DNA from: Alphaproteobacteria bacterium
GTDB lineage: Bacteria > Pseudomonadota > Alphaproteobacteria > Rhodospirillales > Rhodospirillaceae
Direction of reading: 5' to 3'
Length of the DNA: 8,131 bases
NCBI GenBank assembly: GCA_015228695.1
Contig: JADGDA010000106.1
Span: forward strand, 1 to 8,131
Shown piece by piece: positions 5,270 to 8,131 of this stretch (its first letter is position 1; the number at the start of each line of letters is the position of its first letter). The notes beneath the pieces were generated by a model. It saw nothing but the letters and a program-made list of their open reading frames with translations. It was not told the DNA's origin and did no database searches. The position numbers and the translations under genes are program-made.

Positions 5270-6967
5270 ATGGACATCCGCATTCGGGACTATCGCGGGA
5301 TCGATCGGGCCGACATTCAGATGGCTGGGGTCACCCTCATCGCCGGTCCCAATGGAGCTGGAAAAACCTCCATCGCCCAGGCGGTGGCGGCGGTTCTCAC
5401 CGGGCAGACGGTTCCCATTGCCAACCTGCGCAAGGCCGATGCCGGAGCTTTGGTGCGTTCCGGCTCGACGGGAAGCGAGGCGTCTCTCGCTGCGGATGAT
5501 GGAGCCACCGCTGGCATCGCCTGGCCCAAGGCGGAACGCGCCACCGAGGGCAAGCCTCCCATGGCCAGCGTTTACGCCGCCGGGCTGTCGTCGGTGCTTG
5601 ATCTGGATGCGAAACGCCGTGTCGCCGTCCTGATCGACTACCTGGGAGCGGACCCCACCCGGGCCGACATTATCCAGGCTCTCGCTGACATCGTCCTTCC
5701 TGACGGCGGCCAGAACATGCTGGTAGTGGACAAGGTGTGGGAGTCCATCCAGAGCGACGGCTGGGACGCCGCTCATGAGCGCGCCAAGTCCACCGGGCAA
5801 AAGCTGAAGGGCCGCTGGGAGCAGGTGACGGGAGAAGCCTACGGCTCGAAGAAGGCCGAAACCTGGCAACCGCCCGGCTGGGACAGCGACCTGACCGGAG
5901 CCTCGGAGGAGGGCCTGCAAACCGAACTGAGCCGGGCGCGGGAATTCCTTGAAGCGGCGATCGCCGGGCAGGCCGTCGACAGCGCCAAGCTGAAGGAACT
6001 CGCCGATAGCGCGGCCCGGAGTCCCGATCTTGCCAAGCGCGTCGCAGACCTGGCGAGCGAGCATCAACAAGCCAACGCCAATCTGGCCGCCGCCGAGAGG
6101 GAGTTGCGGGCGCTGCCGGCGTCATCGGGGGCGGTTCCGGTGCAAATATGCCCGGAGTGCGGCTCCAATCTGGTGGTGATCGGCGGAAAAATCCAGAAAC
6201 CGGCCGCAAACTGGCTCGATCAGGCCGAAACAGCCAAGCGCGAGGCCGAAATCGCCACCAAACGCACCAGTGTGGAGACACTCCGCCGTCTGGCAGGCGA
6301 GGTTCACGACGAATGGAAGGCCGTCGAGCTTAGCCTGCGCCAAGCCGTCGCCGATAAAAAGTCTCTCGACGGCACGTCCGCCGACGCGGGCACCACGCCC
6401 GCCGACGTCGACCAGTGCCGTGAACTCGTCCGCCTTGCCGAACTTCGTCTTACCGCCTTCCAGCGTAAATCCACGGCGGATCGTGAGCACGCCAGCGTCG
6501 GCACCAACCAGATCATCATCGACGCCCTGGCTTCCACCGGCGTCCGGCAAAAACGCTTGGTCAAAATGCTGGGCACCTTCAACGAAACCCTGCGCCCTCT
6601 TTGTCGTACTGCCAAGTGGAACCTGGTCACCATCTCGGACACTCTCGATATCCGCTACGGAGGGCGGCCGTTTCCACTGCTCTCGGCCTCCGAGCAATAC
6701 CGGGTACGGGTGATCCTGACCCTGGCGATGGCGCGGATCGACGGACCGGAGTCCCTGGTGTTCGACGCCGCCGACGTCCTGGATCGGGACGGGCGCAATG
6801 GATTGCTCCGCTTGGCCTTCGGTTCCGGCCTGCCGGTGCTGGTGTGCATGACGCTCCCGCGCGAGGACGCCGATAAGGCGGCCGCCAGCGGCAAGGCGGC
6901 GGTGTATTGGCTGAACGACGGCGTCGCCGAACGGTTGATGCCATCGGAACAGAGGAACGCGGCATGA
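5270..6967 (+). CDS. RecF/Rad50-like ATPase with CPxCG motif
   Basis: This 565-residue protein belongs to the SMC/RecF/Rad50 type of ABC ATPases, which clamp or tether DNA. Walker A is GPNGAGKTS (26-34). The middle (about 220-420) is charged and probably helical or coiled coil, interrupted by C294-P-E-C297-G, which may bind zinc. Near the C-terminus lie an ABC signature-like LSASEQ (471-476) and Walker B SLVFDAADVLD with Asp499. The residue after Asp499 is Ala where most family members have the catalytic Glu, and the usual H-loop His is not evident (LVCMTLPRED). Hydrolysis may therefore be slow or differently organised. The start at 5270 has AGGGGGG 6 bases upstream and lies 10 bases after the previous stop. 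Its stop overlaps the helicase start (ATGA). Together with a nuclease it recalls the SbcCD/Rad50-Mre11 logic, but the nuclease here is of a different fold. Confidence 0.82.
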   Translation: MDIRIRDYRGIDRADIQMAGVTLIAGPNGAGKTSIAQAVAAVLTGQTVPIANLRKADAGALVRSGSTGSEASLAADDGATAGIAWPKAERATEGKPPMASVYAAGLSSVLDLDAKRRVAVLIDYLGADPTRADIIQALADIVLPDGGQNMLVVDKVWESIQSDGWDAAHERAKSTGQKLKGRWEQVTGEAYGSKKAETWQPPGWDSDLTGASEEGLQTELSRAREFLEAAIAGQAVDSAKLKELADSAARSPDLAKRVADLASEHQQANANLAAAERELRALPASSGAVPVQICPECGSNLVVIGGKIQKPAANWLDQAETAKREAEIATKRTSVETLRRLAGEVHDEWKAVELSLRQAVADKKSLDGTSADAGTTPADVDQCRELVRLAELRLTAFQRKSTADREHASVGTNQIIIDALASTGVRQKRLVKMLGTFNETLRPLCRTAKWNLVTISDTLDIRYGGRPFPLLSASEQYRVRVILTLAMARIDGPESLVFDAADVLDRDGRNGLLRLAFGSGLPVLVCMTLPREDADKAAASGKAAVYWLNDGVAERLMPSEQRNAA

Positions 6968-7695
6968 CGATCACTCTCACGCCGCAGCAGTCGACCGCCG
7001 TCAAGGCCATCGCCGATTGGTACGGCGACGCCTCCCGTCTGGAATTTTACCTTGCCGGGTACGCAGGAACCGGCAAGTCCACCCTCACCGAAATCGCCAT
7101 CGGCGAGATCAAGGACCGCTTTGGCATCAAGAAAGTCCGTACCGGAGCCTACACCGGAAAAGCCGCCCACGTCCTGCGTAAAAAGGGAGCCGAAAACGCG
7201 CGCACCATCCACAGCATGACGTACCGCCTGATCGAGGATACGGGCCAGCCGAAGTTCGAACTTGATCCCCACGGTGCCGCCGGAACCGCAGATTTGATCG
7301 TCCTCGACGAATGCTCGATGATCGATGAGGCCATGGCCAACGATTTGCGTTCGTTCGGCAAGAAAATCCTGGTTCTCGGCGATCCCGGCCAATTGCTGCC
7401 GGTGAAGGGACTGGGGGCGTTTACCAGTCGCCAGCCTGACGTCTTCCTCACCGAGATTCACCGCCAGGCCGCCGACAGCCCGATCCTGCGCCTCGCCACC
7501 ATGGCCCGCATGGGAAAAATGCCCAGCCTTGGCGATTACGGCAGCGGCGTGCGCGTTGTTCCCTATGACGCCGATGCCGGGCAGTGGGTCTACGACCGGG
7601 ATACCCAGGTGATTTGCGGGCTGAACCGGGTGCGGTGGACACTGACGCAGCGTATTCGCGCACAACGCACGGCTGTCCGGCACAGTCTTTGCTAA
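6964..7695 (+). pseudogene. RecD/Dda-like SF1B helicase, truncated by an insertion
   Basis: The gene starts by ATGA overlap with the ATPase gene and has a GAGGAA site upstream. Helicase motifs are in order: Walker A GYAGTGKST (32-40), Ia TGAYTGKAA (60-68), TIHSMTYRL (81-89), Walker B DECSM (115-119), motif III GDPGQLLPV (139-147) and TEIHRQA. The similarity runs to about VICGLNRVRWTLTQRIR, where intact relatives continue for well over 100 residues with motifs V and VI. Here the frame turns into unrelated residues (roughly the last 11, QRTAVRHSLC region) and stops at 7695. The break coincides with the start of an IS4-type element. Lacking the second ATPase-site half, the product is very unlikely to be an active helicase. 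When intact it would have been a 5'-3' DNA helicase acting with the nuclease and the ATPase. Confidence 0.85.
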
Positions 7696-8131
7696 ACAGG
7701 ATGCATGGCATTGATTCTACTCGTGTTCAAACGTTGGCGCGTCTCCTGGACACGAAAAGGGTCAACACCATGCGGCACCAGAATAGCGTTTTGCACGATC
7801 TTTTGAAGCATGTTCCCTGGGCTTCGTTTGATCGGCTTGTCGCCGAGTATGGTGCCGACCAGCGGATGCGTCGGCTGACCACCAAAAGTCAGTTCATCGC
7901 CCTGCTGTACGGCCAGCTTTCGGGGGCTTCGAGCCTGCGGGAGATCGTTGGCGGCCTGGAGAGCCATGCGGCGCGGCTTTATCACGTGGGCGCGCAGCCC
8001 GTCCAGCGCTCCACATTGGCCGAAGCCAACGCCTACCGTCCCAGTGGGGTCTTCGCCGACCGTATTACGGCGTTGTTGTGTGAATTCGCCCCGGCATGAT
8101 ACCATTGCCGGGTCTGTCGCGTCTGGTGTAT
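7665..8131 (+). mobile_element. IS4-family insertion sequence, left part
   Basis: The helicase reading frame loses family similarity at about 7660, and a DUF4372-type IS4 transposase begins at 7770, so the left end of the element should lie between about 7655 and 7690. I cannot recognise the terminal repeat with certainty, and the right end is outside the window, so the start given is approximate. The ~100 bases before the transposase hold no other gene and probably carry the IS promoter. Confidence 0.7.
7770..8099 (+). CDS. IS4-family (DUF4372) transposase, N-terminal part, probable frame break
   Basis: The product begins MRHQNSVLHDLLKHVPWASF and continues through R-R-L-T-T-K-S-Q-F, A-L-L-Y-G-Q-L-S-G-A-S-S-L-R-E-I and S-T-L-A-E-A-N-A-Y-R-P. 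This is the typical N-terminal domain of IS4-group transposases. AAGGG lies 8 bases before the ATG at 7770, which supports that start over the longer upstream frame. The frame stops at 8097-8099 after 109 residues, far short of the 350-400 usual in the group. The -1 frame then reads on without a stop to the window end as P-L-P-G-L-S-R-L-V-Y, which resembles the segment before the catalytic LIDST motif. A frameshift is therefore likely between 8084 and 8099, just before the DDE domain. The transposase may be inactive. Confidence 0.8.
   Translation: MRHQNSVLHDLLKHVPWASFDRLVAEYGADQRMRRLTTKSQFIALLYGQLSGASSLREIVGGLESHAARLYHVGAQPVQRSTLAEANAYRPSGVFADRITALLCEFAPA

Noticed and set aside
4204..5283. 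Long open frame on the minus strand opposite the Gp3-like gene (also similar ones at 4961-6070 and 6655-7683)
   Set aside because: These lie antisense to strongly supported genes with clear domains, have no credible ribosome sites or family features, and are expected by chance in GC-rich coding DNA.
3284..7695. Anti-phage defence system of the Gabija or Wadjet type
   Set aside because: An ATPase, a nuclease and a helicase are present, but the nuclease is RecB/Cas4-like, separate from the ATPase. The Gp3-like gene and repressor-operator control point to phage recombination. I keep it as a remote alternative.

Overview
The base composition (clearly GC-rich), GC-ending codons and protein styles suggest an alphaproteobacterium, possibly of the Magnetospirillum/Rhodospirillales type. 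This is an impression from sequence alone; no marker gene fixes the taxon. The window looks like the early control and DNA-recombination region of a prophage or a related integrative element, caught between two insertion sequences. No structural, lysis, integrase, tRNA or rRNA gene is present.

Layout: (1) 1-293 is the right end of an ISAs1-family insertion sequence with the C-terminal part of its transposase. (2) 304-2278, minus strand, is a three-gene operon read leftward: a small Cro/YdaS-like DNA-binding protein, a RadD-like superfamily 2 DEAH helicase, and a 78-residue four-cysteine protein. Both junctions are ATGA start/stop overlaps. (3) 2279-2384 is a compact divergent control region. 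(4) 2370-3089, plus strand, is a CI/LexA-like repressor with an S24 self-cleavage domain. (5) 3090-3283 is a second control region. (6) 3284-7695, plus strand, is a tightly packed operon: a RecB/Cas4-type PD-(D/E)XK nuclease with a probable Fe-S cluster, a Gp3-like protein with an SSB-like acidic tail, a RecF/Rad50-like ATPase, and a RecD/Dda-like helicase that has lost its C-terminal half. (7) From about 7665 to the window end is the left part of an IS4-family element (DUF4372-type transposase), which cut off the helicase gene.

The two control regions share a repeated inverted motif, GCGCA-N3-TGCGC. Three copies are perfect, one matches 9 of 10 specified bases, and several more match 8 of 10. 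They lie around the starts of the divergent repressor/Cro-like pair and in front of the recombination operon. The simplest reading is a lambda-like switch: the repressor represses both operons and itself, and DNA damage releases it by RecA-assisted self-cleavage. The recombination proteins would then process and recombine the element's DNA: the nuclease resects ends, the Gp3-like protein handles single strands, and the ATPase and helicases remodel DNA. The disrupted last gene and the flanking insertion sequences suggest the element is decaying.
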